Assembly (NCBI RefSeq): GCF_030518215.1
Contig: NZ_JAULRT010000032.1
Coordinates: 248,001-312,000, forward strand
Length of the DNA: 64,000 bases
Direction of reading: 5' to 3'
From: Gilvimarinus algae
GTDB lineage: Bacteria > Pseudomonadota > Gammaproteobacteria > Pseudomonadales > Cellvibrionaceae
Position 1 is the first letter of the stretch, and each line of letters opens with the position of its first letter. The notes under the pieces were generated by a model, which saw only the letters and a list, made by a program, of their open reading frames with translations, was not told the DNA's origin and did no database searches. A program made the position numbers and the translations under genes. Positions 10,601-20,129 of this stretch are shown here, piece after piece.

Positions 10601-11178
10601 TGGCGACTATTAACCTCCTGCCCTGGCGTGTCCAATATCGGGAAGAAAAGAAGAAAGAATTTATCGCTATTATGGTTGGTGTGGCTGTTCTTGCGCTGCT
10701 GGTAGCTTACGTTTGGGTCGCGAATGCCAATGGCCGTGTGGATCATCAACGCCAGCGTAATGACATATTGCAGCAGGAAATTACAGAGCTCGACAAGAAA
10801 GTGGCAGAGATCAAGGATTTGCAGCAAAAACGTGAAGAGCTTCTTGAGTTGATGGGTTTGATTCGTAACCTTGAAGGTACTCGCTCCGTCATTGTTCACC
10901 ATTTCGATGATTTGGTACGCGCCATTCCGGATGGGGTTTTCCTTACATCTCTTGGGAGAACGGGTGATATTATGAGTATCGAAGGGTACGCTGAATCGAA
11001 CAACAGAGTCTCGAGTTTTATGCGTAACCTTGATGCATCGCCTTGGTATAGCTCGCCGAATTTGTCCTCAGTAGAAGTCGCGCCAGAGCAGGGCGGGCAG
11101 GCTAATGCCTTCCAGATGACGGTAAAAACTGTCGTCGCCAAAGAGCTCATGCTTCAGCAAGAAGGGGAGGCTCTGTAA
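10600..11178 (+). CDS. pilN: PilN, type IV pilus alignment subcomplex protein
   Basis: A 192-residue bitopic protein starting MATINLLPWR, the conserved N-terminal INLLPWR motif that binds PilM. One membrane segment (about 25-42) is followed by a periplasmic coiled-coil region (LQQEITELDKKVAEIKDLQQ) and a ferredoxin-like C-terminal domain. It links PilM to PilO and PilP. It overlaps pilM and pilO by one base each. Confidence 0.95.
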
Positions 11179-11795
11179 TGGCTTTTAAGGATACAATTGA
11201 GCAAATCCGGGAGTTTGATTATAACGACCCCAATAAACTTGGGGTCTGGCCCACGCCCACAAAAATCTTGGTGTGTTTGTTCATCGTTGCCGTTGTTTTG
11301 ATAGGCACCTATTACGTTAAGGTCAAGTCTATTAATCAAGATTTGCTAAGGGCTCAGGCGGAAGAAAGCAATTTACGCAAAACTTTTGAGTCGCGCAGCG
11401 CCCAAGCAGCGAACTTGGCAGCTTACAAGGCGCAAATGGTTGAAATGCAGAGTTCATTTGAGTCTCTTCTTGCCCGCCTTCCTTCAGATACTGAAGTCCC
11501 TGGGCTTCTAGAAGATATTGATGCTCGTAGTGTAGAGAGTGGGCTGGGCGATCTTAGTCTTGAGCTACAGCCAGAGAGAGATGCAGAGTATTACGTGGAG
11601 CTGCCGATTAACATCAGTGTAAAGGGTGGTTATCACGATTTCGGCGGGTTCGTTAGTGGGGTTGCTGGAATGCCCAGGATTGTTACTCTGCATGATTTTT
11701 CTATCAAGCAATCTAAGGAAGGCGGTGATCTCGTTATGGAGATTTTGGCCAAAACTTATCACTATCAAGGAGGCGCTGGAAATGAGCAGCAGTAA
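11178..11795 (+). CDS. pilO: PilO, type IV pilus alignment subcomplex protein
   Basis: A 205-residue bitopic protein. The single membrane segment (about 32-50, ILVCLFIVAVVLIGTYYV) is followed by a coiled coil and a periplasmic domain that dimerises with PilN. It overlaps pilN by 1 base and pilP by 14 bases, consistent with one operon. Confidence 0.94.
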   Translation: MAFKDTIEQIREFDYNDPNKLGVWPTPTKILVCLFIVAVVLIGTYYVKVKSINQDLLRAQAEESNLRKTFESRSAQAANLAAYKAQMVEMQSSFESLLARLPSDTEVPGLLEDIDARSVESGLGDLSLELQPERDAEYYVELPINISVKGGYHDFGGFVSGVAGMPRIVTLHDFSIKQSKEGGDLVMEILAKTYHYQGGAGNEQQ

Positions 11796-12321
11796 GCCCT
11801 CCTTGGTTGTAATGGTTTTAGCTGCCACCTTGGCGGCTTGTGGTGGCGGCGGTGGTGATCTTGGTGAATTGCGTGACTACATTGAGGAAACCAAGCGCCG
11901 CCCTGGAAAACAGATAGAGCCCCTGCCAGTTTTCCGGCCCTTGCCGCCTTTTAGTTATTCGGCGATGACTTTACGCAGCCCTTTTGAACGGCCTGTAGAG
12001 GAGTTGGCAAGTGTCAAAGGCGGTAAGTCTGTAGAGCCGGATCTCACTAGGTCAAAGGAATATCTTGAAAATTTCAGTATTACTAATATGAGTATGGTAG
12101 GGACGGTTGAGCAAAATGGGACGCTTTGGGCCCTAATAGATACTGGCCCAGGTAGTCAGAGGAGTGTTGAGCCGGTGACTGTCGGCAATTATTTGGGGCG
12201 CAATCACGGCAAAATCATTAGTGCATCACCAGTCCAAATAGAGGTGATGGAGATTGTCTCCGATGGCGATGACGGTTGGGTTGAACGTCCTCGTATAATC
12301 AAATTACAAGAAAAGGAATAG
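11782..12321 (+). CDS. pilP: PilP, type IV pilus lipoprotein
   Basis: A 179-residue lipoprotein with signal peptide and lipobox LAAC (Cys at residue 20), followed by a Gly run. The periplasmic domain contains LRSPFERP and bridges the PilN/PilO complex to the PilQ secretin. The ATG at 11782 lies inside the end of pilO and gives a correct signal peptide; the longer open frame upstream does not. Confidence 0.93.
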   Translation: MSSSKPSLVVMVLAATLAACGGGGGDLGELRDYIEETKRRPGKQIEPLPVFRPLPPFSYSAMTLRSPFERPVEELASVKGGKSVEPDLTRSKEYLENFSITNMSMVGTVEQNGTLWALIDTGPGSQRSVEPVTVGNYLGRNHGKIISASPVQIEVMEIVSDGDDGWVERPRIIKLQEKE

Positions 12322-12357
12322 GCGGTCATGCGTGCTTTGTTCTTAGTGGGGTTTAAT

Positions 12358-14469
12358 ATGAGAAAAACACTCGTGTTGCTAGTGGCGTCCCTATTGTCTC
12401 CGCTGGTCGGTGCCGCAACGCTCGATGACATTCGGTTCGCAGAGCTGCCTAATCAGCGGTTCGAGGTTAGGTTGACTTTTAACGAAGCTCCGCCTGAGCC
12501 GCAGGGGTATACGATTGAGACCCCGGCTCGAATCGTATTGGATTTTCCTGACGTCGTCAGCGAGCTGAAAGAGCGGAGATACCCTTTAGCATTCGATAAT
12601 GGCAAGAGTGCCTTGGTACTTACCTCGGGTGATAGAACTAGGCTTATTCTAAATTTGGAGAATCTCTCGACTTATCAGGCCTCGGTTGATGGGAATTCTT
12701 ACGTGGTGGAGGTGGGCGCGAGTCAGCCTGGTGCTGCCGCAACACCCTCAAGGACTTCAGTGACATCTAATGCAGTTCAGACTCGTCAAGCAAGCTCTGG
12801 ACAGCAAGAAGTGGCCGCTATTGATTTTCGGCGCGGAGACCAAGGAGAGGGGCGTATTATTGTAGACCTTTCTTCAAACGCGATCAGTGCACAGATGCGA
12901 GATACGGCTAGTGGCCTAAGGGTGCGCTTCTCTGATACCTTTATTCCTCAAGCTTTGCGTCGCCGCCTAGACGTAATGGATTTTGCGACACCCGTCAGTA
13001 TTATTTCTGCAGACAGTGATGATGGTGATGTAGTCCTCGATGTCAGTGCCGAGGGGGATTACGACTATTTGGCGTATCAGACAGATAACCGCTATGTAAT
13101 TAGTGTTAAGCCTTTGACTCCGGCCGAAAAAGCCGAACAGGAAAGACTTTTTGAATATACTGGTTCTCGGTTGTCGTTCAACTTCCAAGACATTGAAGTC
13201 CGAGCGGTGTTGCAGATTATTGCAGATTTTACTGAGCTAAACTTAGTTGCATCCGATACGGTGCAAGGTCGCATAACTCTGCGTTTGGATAATGTGCCAT
13301 GGGATCAGGCGCTTGATATGGTTTTGAAAACCAAGGGCCTTGATAAGCGTCAAGTAGGGAATGTATTAATGGTGGCTCCAGCTGCCGAAATCGCTGAGCG
13401 TGAACGACAAGAGCTTTCCACTAAGCGACAGCTTGAGGAGCTTGCGCCTCTTCGCACCGAGTATATCCGTATAAGCTATGCCAATGCTCAGGAGGTGTTT
13501 GAGATCGCGATGGGAGGCGAGAGCGGTAGCCGGCAGTCGAATAACCAAGGTGCGAACTACACCCTGCTTTCGGAGCGTGGGCACGCCGTAGTGGATGAGC
13601 GTACTAATTCAATTATCGTTACCGATACGGTGGATCGCGTAGAGGCGTTTAAGCGCTTGCTTCAGGAGATTGATGTTCCTATTAAGCAGGTTATGATTGA
13701 GGCGCGGCTGGTGATTGCCAACAAGGATTTTCGTGAGGAGTTGGGCGTTCGCTGGGGTGGTGTTGGAGCTAGTTTGGGCGACAACGCATTGCTAGAGATT
13801 GGCGGTTCGGTAGATGGTTTGGACTCAGATCCGGGTACGCCTTTTGATTTCATCTACGGCGGGGGCTCTATGGAGCTCAATGAGAACATGATGGTAGATC
13901 TCGGCGTGCAGAACCCGGTTGGAAGTATAGCCTTTGGCCTTTTGACCGATAATGCTTTTCTGGATCTTGAGCTTTCGGCAATGGAATATAATGGCTATGC
14001 TGAAATTGTCTCCCAGCCTAAAGTAATTACTGGTGACAAGCAGCAGGCCAAAATCTCAACGGGTAGTGAGATTCCATACCAAGAAGCATCAGCGAGCGGT
14101 GCGACAGCTGCGTCTTTCAAGGAGGTCGTGCTAGAGCTTGATGTGACGCCACAAATCACTCCAGATAACAACATAATTATGGATCTGATTATCAAGAAAG
14201 ATTTGCTCGCCGAGTTCAATCAGGAGTTTGGTGTGCCAATCATCGATGTGACGCGCGTCAGTACAAAAGTTTTAGTCAACGATGGTCAAACCATCGTCCT
14301 TGGTGGCATTTTTGAAATGGAACAGTTGACCGGGGTTGATAAGGTCCCTTTCTTAGGTGATATCCCGTATCTTGGCAGATTGTTCCGTCGCGACGTGGTC
14401 AATCAAGAAAAAAGCGAGCTGATGGTCTTCATTACTCCGCGTATCATGTCTGATGAGCTGACTCAATAG
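12358..14469 (+). CDS. pilQ: PilQ, outer-membrane secretin of the type IV pilus
   Basis: A 703-residue secretin with signal peptide MRKTLVLLVASLLSPLVGA. Two AMIN-like peptidoglycan-binding domains (about 20-110 and 140-225) are followed by STN/secretin-N domains (about 250-430) and the C-terminal secretin pore, with VTPQITPDNNIIMDL and the near-terminal LGGIFEMEQ region. It forms the outer-membrane channel through which the pilus extends. An in-frame ATG at 12328 would add 10 residues; the start at 12358 gives the better signal peptide. Confidence 0.94.
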   Translation: MRKTLVLLVASLLSPLVGAATLDDIRFAELPNQRFEVRLTFNEAPPEPQGYTIETPARIVLDFPDVVSELKERRYPLAFDNGKSALVLTSGDRTRLILNLENLSTYQASVDGNSYVVEVGASQPGAAATPSRTSVTSNAVQTRQASSGQQEVAAIDFRRGDQGEGRIIVDLSSNAISAQMRDTASGLRVRFSDTFIPQALRRRLDVMDFATPVSIISADSDDGDVVLDVSAEGDYDYLAYQTDNRYVISVKPLTPAEKAEQERLFEYTGSRLSFNFQDIEVRAVLQIIADFTELNLVASDTVQGRITLRLDNVPWDQALDMVLKTKGLDKRQVGNVLMVAPAAEIAERERQELSTKRQLEELAPLRTEYIRISYANAQEVFEIAMGGESGSRQSNNQGANYTLLSERGHAVVDERTNSIIVTDTVDRVEAFKRLLQEIDVPIKQVMIEARLVIANKDFREELGVRWGGVGASLGDNALLEIGGSVDGLDSDPGTPFDFIYGGGSMELNENMMVDLGVQNPVGSIAFGLLTDNAFLDLELSAMEYNGYAEIVSQPKVITGDKQQAKISTGSEIPYQEASASGATAASFKEVVLELDVTPQITPDNNIIMDLIIKKDLLAEFNQEFGVPIIDVTRVSTKVLVNDGQTIVLGGIFEMEQLTGVDKVPFLGDIPYLGRLFRRDVVNQEKSELMVFITPRIMSDELTQ

Positions 14470-14473
14470 ACAG

Positions 14474-14980
14474 ATGATTGACAAACACGTGTTTCTTGTC
14501 GGCCCTATGGGGGTCGGCAAGTCTACCATCGGCCGACTGTTGGCCGGCGAGCTGGGTTTGGCGTTCCGCGACACTGACCGTATTATTGAGGAGCGCACTG
14601 GCGCAGACATTCCCTGGATTTTTGACATGGAGGGTGAGTCGGGCTTTCGCCTGCGTGAAACTCAAGTCCTGGAAGATGTTTGCCGGGAGGCGCCGGCCAT
14701 TATTGCCACAGGTGGCGGCATTGTCACTCAGCCGCGTAACCGCGAGCTAATGACAGATTTTGGTGTTGTTTGCTATCTGCAAGCTTCCGTGGATCAGCTT
14801 GTGGAAAGAACGGCTCGTGACCGGAAGCGCCCGCTGCTTCAGGTCGATAAGCCTCGCGATAAAATCGTAGAGATTCTCGCCGAAAGAGAGCCTCTGTACC
14901 GCTCAGTCGCCGACATAGTCGTGAACACAGACCGCCATGGCCCTAAAGCGGCTATCCAGGAAATACTTTCTCACCTTTAG
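14474..14980 (+). CDS. aroK: Shikimate kinase
   Basis: A 168-residue P-loop kinase that phosphorylates shikimate with ATP in the chorismate pathway. Walker A is GPMGVGKST at about 10-18; the shikimate-binding DTD-type residues (FRDTDRII) and the ATGGG motif (IIATGGGIV) are present. Only 4 bp after pilQ and just before aroB, the usual gammaproteobacterial order. Confidence 0.95.
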   Translation: MIDKHVFLVGPMGVGKSTIGRLLAGELGLAFRDTDRIIEERTGADIPWIFDMEGESGFRLRETQVLEDVCREAPAIIATGGGIVTQPRNRELMTDFGVVCYLQASVDQLVERTARDRKRPLLQVDKPRDKIVEILAEREPLYRSVADIVVNTDRHGPKAAIQEILSHL

Positions 14981-15048
14981 TGCCGACCCTTTCGCTCGTC
15001 CTATATAAGCTGTGGTAAAGTAGTCAATTTGGCGAATTGATTCTTACC

Positions 15049-16137
15049 ATGAAAACCGTGAATGTCGATCTGGGGGACAGAAGTTACCCCATTCATATTG
15101 GTGCAAACCTTATTCGGCGTCCTGAATTGCTGGCCGGATTTGTGCCAGGTAAGCAAGTCTGTGTTGTTACCAATGAGACGGTTCAACCCCTGTATTTGGA
15201 TAGTTGTGTTCGCAGCCTGCAGGCGGCGGAACTTGAAGTAATATCCATTATTTTGCCTGATGGGGAGGCCTATAAAAACCTCGAAACACTGAACTTGATC
15301 TTTGATGGTCTGCTCAACGCTCGGTTTAATCGAAGCTGTACTCTGGTAGCGCTTGGTGGCGGGGTAGTTGGCGATATGACCGGATTCGCTGCGGCGAGTT
15401 ATCAGCGAGGTGTTCACTTTATTCAGTTGCCGACAACACTGTTATCAATGGTGGATTCCTCCGTCGGTGGCAAAACGGGCGTAAATCATGCGCTCGGTAA
15501 AAATATGATTGGCGCATTTTATCAACCTAGGGCGGTGATTGCGGATATCGGCGTTTTATCAACTCTTCCTAGTCGCGAGCTATCCGCGGGTGTTGCTGAG
15601 GTCATCAAGTACGGGCTGATTTGCGATAGGGAGTTCTTCGAGTGGCTTGAATCCAATATGGAGCGGGTGATGGCTGGAGATGTGGCGGCCCTGGCGTACT
15701 GCGTCGAACGCTCCTGTGCAGACAAGTCTCGTGTCGTTGCCCAAGATGAGCGCGAGGGGGGTGTGAGGGCCATACTCAATCTCGGTCACACATTCGGCCA
15801 TGCTATTGAAACAGCCCAAGGCTACGGGAATTGGCTGCACGGCGAGGCGGTAGGCGTAGGGATGTTGATGGCTGTGGACTTGTCGTGCCGAATGGGGTTG
15901 GTTCCACATAGTCTGTTAGAGCGCACTAAATTTCTTGTGGAAAAGGCTAGATTACCACATGAGTCACCAGCCGGAATGACGAACGAAAGCTTTATTTCTC
16001 TAATGGCTGTGGACAAAAAAGTACTGAATGGGCAGCTTCGTCTGGTGTTGTTGCGGTCTCTTGGCGAGGCCTTTGTGACTTCCGATGTTGATCCTCATCT
16101 CCTTAATCAAACTCTGGACGCCTTTCGGTCCGGGTAG
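15049..16137 (+). CDS. aroB: 3-dehydroquinate synthase
   Basis: A 362-residue NAD- and metal-dependent enzyme converting DAHP to 3-dehydroquinate. It has the glycine-rich [13 protein letters not shown], the substrate/NAD motif [14 protein letters not shown] and metal ligands in [11 protein letters not shown] and [10 protein letters not shown]. The start [15 protein letters not shown] at 15049 fits the family better than the open frame beginning at 15037. Confidence 0.95.
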   Translation: MKTVNVDLGDRSYPIHIGANLIRRPELLAGFVPGKQVCVVTNETVQPLYLDSCVRSLQAAELEVISIILPDGEAYKNLETLNLIFDGLLNARFNRSCTLVALGGGVVGDMTGFAAASYQRGVHFIQLPTTLLSMVDSSVGGKTGVNHALGKNMIGAFYQPRAVIADIGVLSTLPSRELSAGVAEVIKYGLICDREFFEWLESNMERVMAGDVAALAYCVERSCADKSRVVAQDEREGGVRAILNLGHTFGHAIETAQGYGNWLHGEAVGVGMLMAVDLSCRMGLVPHSLLERTKFLVEKARLPHESPAGMTNESFISLMAVDKKVLNGQLRLVLLRSLGEAFVTSDVDPHLLNQTLDAFRSG

Positions 16138-16148
16138 TCCTCGCCGGA

Positions 16149-17555
16149 GTGGGTGTGAGTATTTCCAACTATATAGACAGTTTAGGATTATCTTCTGACC
16201 CCTTTAAGGCTAAAAGCAATTCTCTTTGGTCCGGGTTAGAGGAATTCGCACATCGTATTCAGCATACAGTTGAGTTCTCTGCTCATTTTGTTGTGATTTA
16301 TGGTGGGCGTGGAACGGGTAAGTCTGAGCTCGCCCTTTATCTCTACCGCCGACTCGCGGATTCGAATTCCCCACTACTGTATAGCGCTAGGGCCGACGGT
16401 ACCTTTTTAGGTGTGCTGTCTTCCTTTCATGACCATTTGGCGTTGCCCGCGTTGCCTAGTCAAAATACAGATGGGTTGAGTTTGCAAGTCGAGGAGTCGC
16501 TTAAATTGTCATCATCTGAAACGGTCGTTGTTTTGGTTGATGACGCGAATTTCTTGAGTTGTGAGAGTATTTATTTCTTGGCCTCTCTTGCTTGTAGGGG
16601 GAATATTGGACTGATTCTGTTTTCTGAAGCCAATTTAAATGACTTATGCCCGGCGTCTCTTTTTTCCTCCGCTGAAGTATTTGAACTCCCTGAGCCAGCC
16701 CTGGAGGATATTATTGAAGCTCTACATTGTCGACTCCGCGGTGTTGGTTACTCTGGACAAGGAATTTTGGGGGATGCCGAAGCGGAGCAATTATGGCGAG
16801 CGAGTGATGGCAGTATTCAAAAATTTTTAGAAAATGCAGAGAAATGGCTTCAGGCTAAGTATGTTGAGAGCCCCGAGAGGAGTTTGCCACTTAAAGTAAA
16901 CAGCCACGGATTGCCCGTTATTCACATTATAGCGATTTCAGCTCTGTTGGCGACCTTGGGCGTCACCTGTTTATATTCCGGAGAGAATGCCGGCGTCCAG
17001 GAGGGCGGCGATTTATCTGTGCAGCCTAAGGAGCCCTCTCACGAGTCCTCAGTCTCTGTAGAGATTTTGGCATCCTCTTCTCAAGCGCCTGCGAGTTCTA
17101 GTTTGGCGGTAACGAGCCCTGCCCATTCAGATGTTGGAAGTGGGGAGGCGTCTTCGTTTGCCTCTAGCAGCTTGGGGATTCACACGCAAGATGTGGTTCC
17201 TGAGGTTGAGCTCGAAGCGCAAGCCGCCGCGGTTCGGCCCAAGGCTTCAGTTTGGACCGAAGACGAGCTTGAAGTGATGTCTTGGCCGCCTGATGAATAC
17301 ACGATACAAGTTTTAGGCGTTGCCAGCTATGAGTCGGCTGATCGCTTTATTCTCGCACAAAGTAATGCAAGCCTCTTAAAGCTTGTTCGAAGTAAGCGGC
17401 AGGGGAAGCAATGGTTTATTGTTCTTGCTGGTCGCTACCAGTCCTTAGCTGAGGCGAGAAATAGACTCGGGTCCTTACCTCAATCGCAGGCTAAAGCTGG
17501 CGCTTGGCCTAGAACAGTATCGGAAGTGCAGGAATTAATTAGTGCATACCCTTAA
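16149..17555 (+). CDS. damX: DamX-like AAA+/SPOR-domain cell-division protein
   Basis: A 468-residue protein with a GTG start. An ExeA-like AAA+ ATPase domain (Walker A GGRGTGKSE at about 54-62, Walker B VVVLVDDAN) is followed by a membrane segment (about 255-275), a long Ser/Ala/Pro-rich periplasmic linker and a C-terminal SPOR domain (YTIQVLGVASYESADRFI onward). Downstream of aroB is the classical position of damX. Linker serines reduce GC locally. It ends at a bidirectional terminator. Confidence 0.88.
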   Translation: MGVSISNYIDSLGLSSDPFKAKSNSLWSGLEEFAHRIQHTVEFSAHFVVIYGGRGTGKSELALYLYRRLADSNSPLLYSARADGTFLGVLSSFHDHLALPALPSQNTDGLSLQVEESLKLSSSETVVVLVDDANFLSCESIYFLASLACRGNIGLILFSEANLNDLCPASLFSSAEVFELPEPALEDIIEALHCRLRGVGYSGQGILGDAEAEQLWRASDGSIQKFLENAEKWLQAKYVESPERSLPLKVNSHGLPVIHIIAISALLATLGVTCLYSGENAGVQEGGDLSVQPKEPSHESSVSVEILASSSQAPASSSLAVTSPAHSDVGSGEASSFASSSLGIHTQDVVPEVELEAQAAAVRPKASVWTEDELEVMSWPPDEYTIQVLGVASYESADRFILAQSNASLLKLVRSKRQGKQWFIVLAGRYQSLAEARNRLGSLPQSQAKAGAWPRTVSEVQELISAYP

Positions 17556-17586
17556 AAAAGCCCGGCTATAAGCCGGGCTTTTTGTT
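17554..17586. terminator. Bidirectional intrinsic terminator after damX
   Basis: A perfect 9-bp hairpin AGCCCGGCT / AGCCGGGCT with a 3-nt loop at 17559-17579. It has a T-rich tail on both strands and serves damX and the convergent lipoprotein gene. Confidence 0.9.
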
Positions 17587-17603
17587 TTTTAGGATAGCTC
17601 TTG

Positions 17604-19586
17604 TTATTCCGTAGGGAATCCTTGAGCTTCAATTGGAATCAGGAATGTCCAGGTATTCCCGCCAATGGTGACGTCTATGCCTGCCGCACCGCTAGGCGGC
17701 TCCTCGCCAGCAGTAATAAAGAGGGTCACATACCCGTACTCCTGAGATGAGGGCCAGACGCCGTCGGGGGAAACCACAACATCAGCATTATTGGCGACCT
17801 CGTCGTAAGCGGTAGTTTCTGAGCCGGCGGGAATGCCGTTGCCGTTGCAGTCTGCCAATAGCATCCGCACAGACTTCACCTGATTGGGCCCCAGCACTAC
17901 CGGTGTTGTGGGCTGGCCTGGTAGGCGGCCATCAGAAGTGCGAAGAGGTCTGCTACAGGACATCACGAGGGTCATGTCTGCTCGCACGAGGACTGGATCT
18001 CGGCTACACAAACCAGCATCTGCATCCGCTGGTCTACATAAAACGCCGTTGTAAAGACCGTTACCACTTGAGTACTGAGTCTCAGTTTCTCCATCTATCG
18101 TGGCTATTTCTTCGTTAGAGTCGTAAGCACCATTAAAATTTCTATCGAGATAGGGCGAGCCAAGGTCGTCGCACCCGAAGGCGTTTGAGATGCCGCCAGA
18201 AGTTTGGTGCGAGGCTGAGCCTGATACTGGCTGGCTGGCCAGGCAGTTGATTGCCCTGGCAGCAGCATTGCCCTCCGTGCTGTCCGCGGTATAGAAAACG
18301 TCTTCATTTAGGTCGAATAGGCCGTTGCCGTTGGTATCAATAAAAGACTCGTTGCCTAATGTTGTGGCGATTATCTTCAGCCGGCCGTCCCGACACTCTG
18401 CCACCCCTGGGGGGCATTCTAAAGTTAGAGAGCTTTCGTTGATGCTAAAGTTCACGTCTGAATACTGGCGAGGCTCTTGACTGGTCCAGTTCACGCTACA
18501 CGACCCACTGCTGCGTTCAGGATTGTCGTCGTCGGGCGTGATGAGGCAGTCTCCGTCAATCGCTGCACCGCTTGCGGTAAAATAAATGGGAGTGCCAATT
18601 GGTGCCGGATTGTTAAATGCATCTGCTGCGCGAACCGTGATGGTGGATTCCACGCCATCTGTATTCCAGCTGGGCGGGGCTACGTCGCTGGCAGCAATGC
18701 TAAAGCTGTTTTGGTCCGGTAAGCCGCTGGATAAAACGAGGCCTATCGATTGCGTGGTAATTCCGCCGTCTGTTGTTGCAATAACCTGCACTGGCCCGGG
18801 AACCGTTCCGGCTTGCACGGTGGTATAAACGTAGCCATCAACGCCGGAAGTGCCGCTGCTACTAACCAGTTGAAGACCTCCGCTGGTGCGGCTTAACGCA
18901 AAGTTGACGTCAACATCTTTGACGGGAGCGCCTGTGCTACCCAGCACCCTGAAGCGCAGGGTGGAGGTTTCGATGCCGCCAGAGCCTTTGAGGGTAATGA
19001 GGCTTGGGCTGGCGTCTATGAAGCGTAGGCTGGTAACCGTATCGGCTGCAACATCAATGGTTGTCTCTGCGCTTATTACAGAGCCGCCGTAGGTTGTAGT
19101 CGCCTTTATTGTGTCTGACCCGATACAGCCGTTAGCGGTATAGCGGATCGTGGCTTGGCCATTTGAGGTCTGGACGACATCGGTAGGACAGCCATCTTCA
19201 CAAGTTCCACCCGTTTGAGGCGAAAGTAACGCTTCCCCCGCGGCGATGCATGGAGAGCTGAAAGTAACAGCCACGCTGTCGGTGATGAGGCTGCCATTAT
19301 TGACTACATTGACGCTCAGCAGCGTATTTCCGCCGGCAGAAAGAGTGTTGTCGCCAATACCCTTGCCTATTTCTCCGGGCACGAAATTATCTCCAGAGCC
19401 TCTGCCGATTTGGGCGAGCTCGTTTCCGGCGCTACTGCTGCTGCCATTGCCATTGCCTCCGCCGCCCCCGTTTAGGTTGTCCAGGGCGCTACCACTGCTA
19501 CCGCCGCCACAGGCGACAAGACCAGTACAAAGGGCAATGAGAGCCGCGCATTTTGAAGCTTGAGACCCGAGTGTTGTTATCCGCAT
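17604..19586 (-). CDS. Large Gly/Ser-rich lipoprotein with Ig-like domains and Ca-binding-like loops
   Basis: A 660-residue predicted lipoprotein: signal peptide, lipobox LVAC, then a GGGSSGS / NGGGGGNGNGSSSS low-complexity spacer. The body has at least two or three beta-rich invasin/Big-type Ig-like domains (for example ITVRAADAFNNPAPIGTPIYF). Three Asp/Asn-rich loops resemble dockerin or EF-hand calcium loops (DTNGNGLFDLNED, DRNFNGAYDSNEE, DCNGNGI). Many cysteines in CxxGxC-like pairs suggest disulfides. Start at 19586 is chosen for the signal peptide; a longer frame to 19709 is open but unsupported. Probably cell-surface exposed; partner or substrate unknown. Confidence 0.7.
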   Translation of the reverse strand: MRITTLGSQASKCAALIALCTGLVACGGGSSGSALDNLNGGGGGNGNGSSSSAGNELAQIGRGSGDNFVPGEIGKGIGDNTLSAGGNTLLSVNVVNNGSLITDSVAVTFSSPCIAAGEALLSPQTGGTCEDGCPTDVVQTSNGQATIRYTANGCIGSDTIKATTTYGGSVISAETTIDVAADTVTSLRFIDASPSLITLKGSGGIETSTLRFRVLGSTGAPVKDVDVNFALSRTSGGLQLVSSSGTSGVDGYVYTTVQAGTVPGPVQVIATTDGGITTQSIGLVLSSGLPDQNSFSIAASDVAPPSWNTDGVESTITVRAADAFNNPAPIGTPIYFTASGAAIDGDCLITPDDDNPERSSGSCSVNWTSQEPRQYSDVNFSINESSLTLECPPGVAECRDGRLKIIATTLGNESFIDTNGNGLFDLNEDVFYTADSTEGNAAARAINCLASQPVSGSASHQTSGGISNAFGCDDLGSPYLDRNFNGAYDSNEEIATIDGETETQYSSGNGLYNGVLCRPADADAGLCSRDPVLVRADMTLVMSCSRPLRTSDGRLPGQPTTPVVLGPNQVKSVRMLLADCNGNGIPAGSETTAYDEVANNADVVVSPDGVWPSSQEYGYVTLFITAGEEPPSGAAGIDVTIGGNTWTFLIPIEAQGFPTE

Positions 19587-19955
19587 GTCTAAGTCCTGAT
19601 TTATCGGAATTGTCTTTGTTATTGCCTTAAAGGGGCGGCCGGTTAAAGTAGCTTTCCGATCGTGACGCGCCCTAGACAAATATTGTGCTCCGGGGCCTGA
19701 TGAGCCCAAAACACCGCTCCTGCTGCCTAAATTAGCGTAATTTTCAAGCGGGATAAAGGCCTAGACGGCTGAAAATGAGGAATAGTGGCACATTTTTACA
19801 ATTTCTTTTAATTTCAGGCTCTTGTTGTAGGGTGTTACTGTAGTTTCTTAATATAAATGCGCCACATAAGTGGGTGGTTGTTGCAATTATAACCACTAGG
19901 CAATACCCTGATTATAAGTCTAATCACCCTGTCGCACATCGAATAATCCGCCGGT
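19587..19955. other. Divergent intergenic region upstream of the lipoprotein and gltB
   Basis: AT-richer DNA without a convincing gene. TTGTAG at 19825-19830 and TAATAT at 19849-19854 with an 18-bp spacer form a possible rightward sigma-70 promoter, which would give a ~270-nt gltB leader. Confidence 0.35.
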
Positions 19956-20056
19956 TTGTGCCGGCCTGCTGAGCCCGCTTCCGCTTGCCTAAAGAGGCTC
20001 CAGCGGGTAATATTCTGCGCCCATTTGTATAGCCCCTCTTGTTCAGGGGCTTTTTT
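19956..20056 (+). ncRNA. Structured leader or small RNA ending in a terminator, upstream of gltB
   Basis: Between the candidate promoter and gltB lie a hairpin near 19951-19966 (CCGG arms) and a larger stem CCCGCT / AGCGGG (19976-20007) enclosing GCCT-AAAG-AGGC. These are followed by a strong intrinsic terminator: stem AGCCCCT / AGGGGCT at 20031-20051 and six Ts. It could be an attenuator in the gltB leader or an independent small RNA. I recognise no known family; the limits given are approximate. Confidence 0.4.
20031..20056 (+). terminator. Intrinsic terminator 74 bp before the gltB start
   Basis: AGCCCCT, 7-nt loop, AGGGGCT, then TTTTTT. No upstream rightward gene needs it, so it most likely ends a leader or small RNA. 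Confidence 0.7.
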
Positions 20057-20129
20057 GTCTGGCGCACCGAGCGGGCACGACTGGCTTGCCGGTGCGAGAG
20101 TGAATCAGGTACTAATTGAGAGACTGCGT

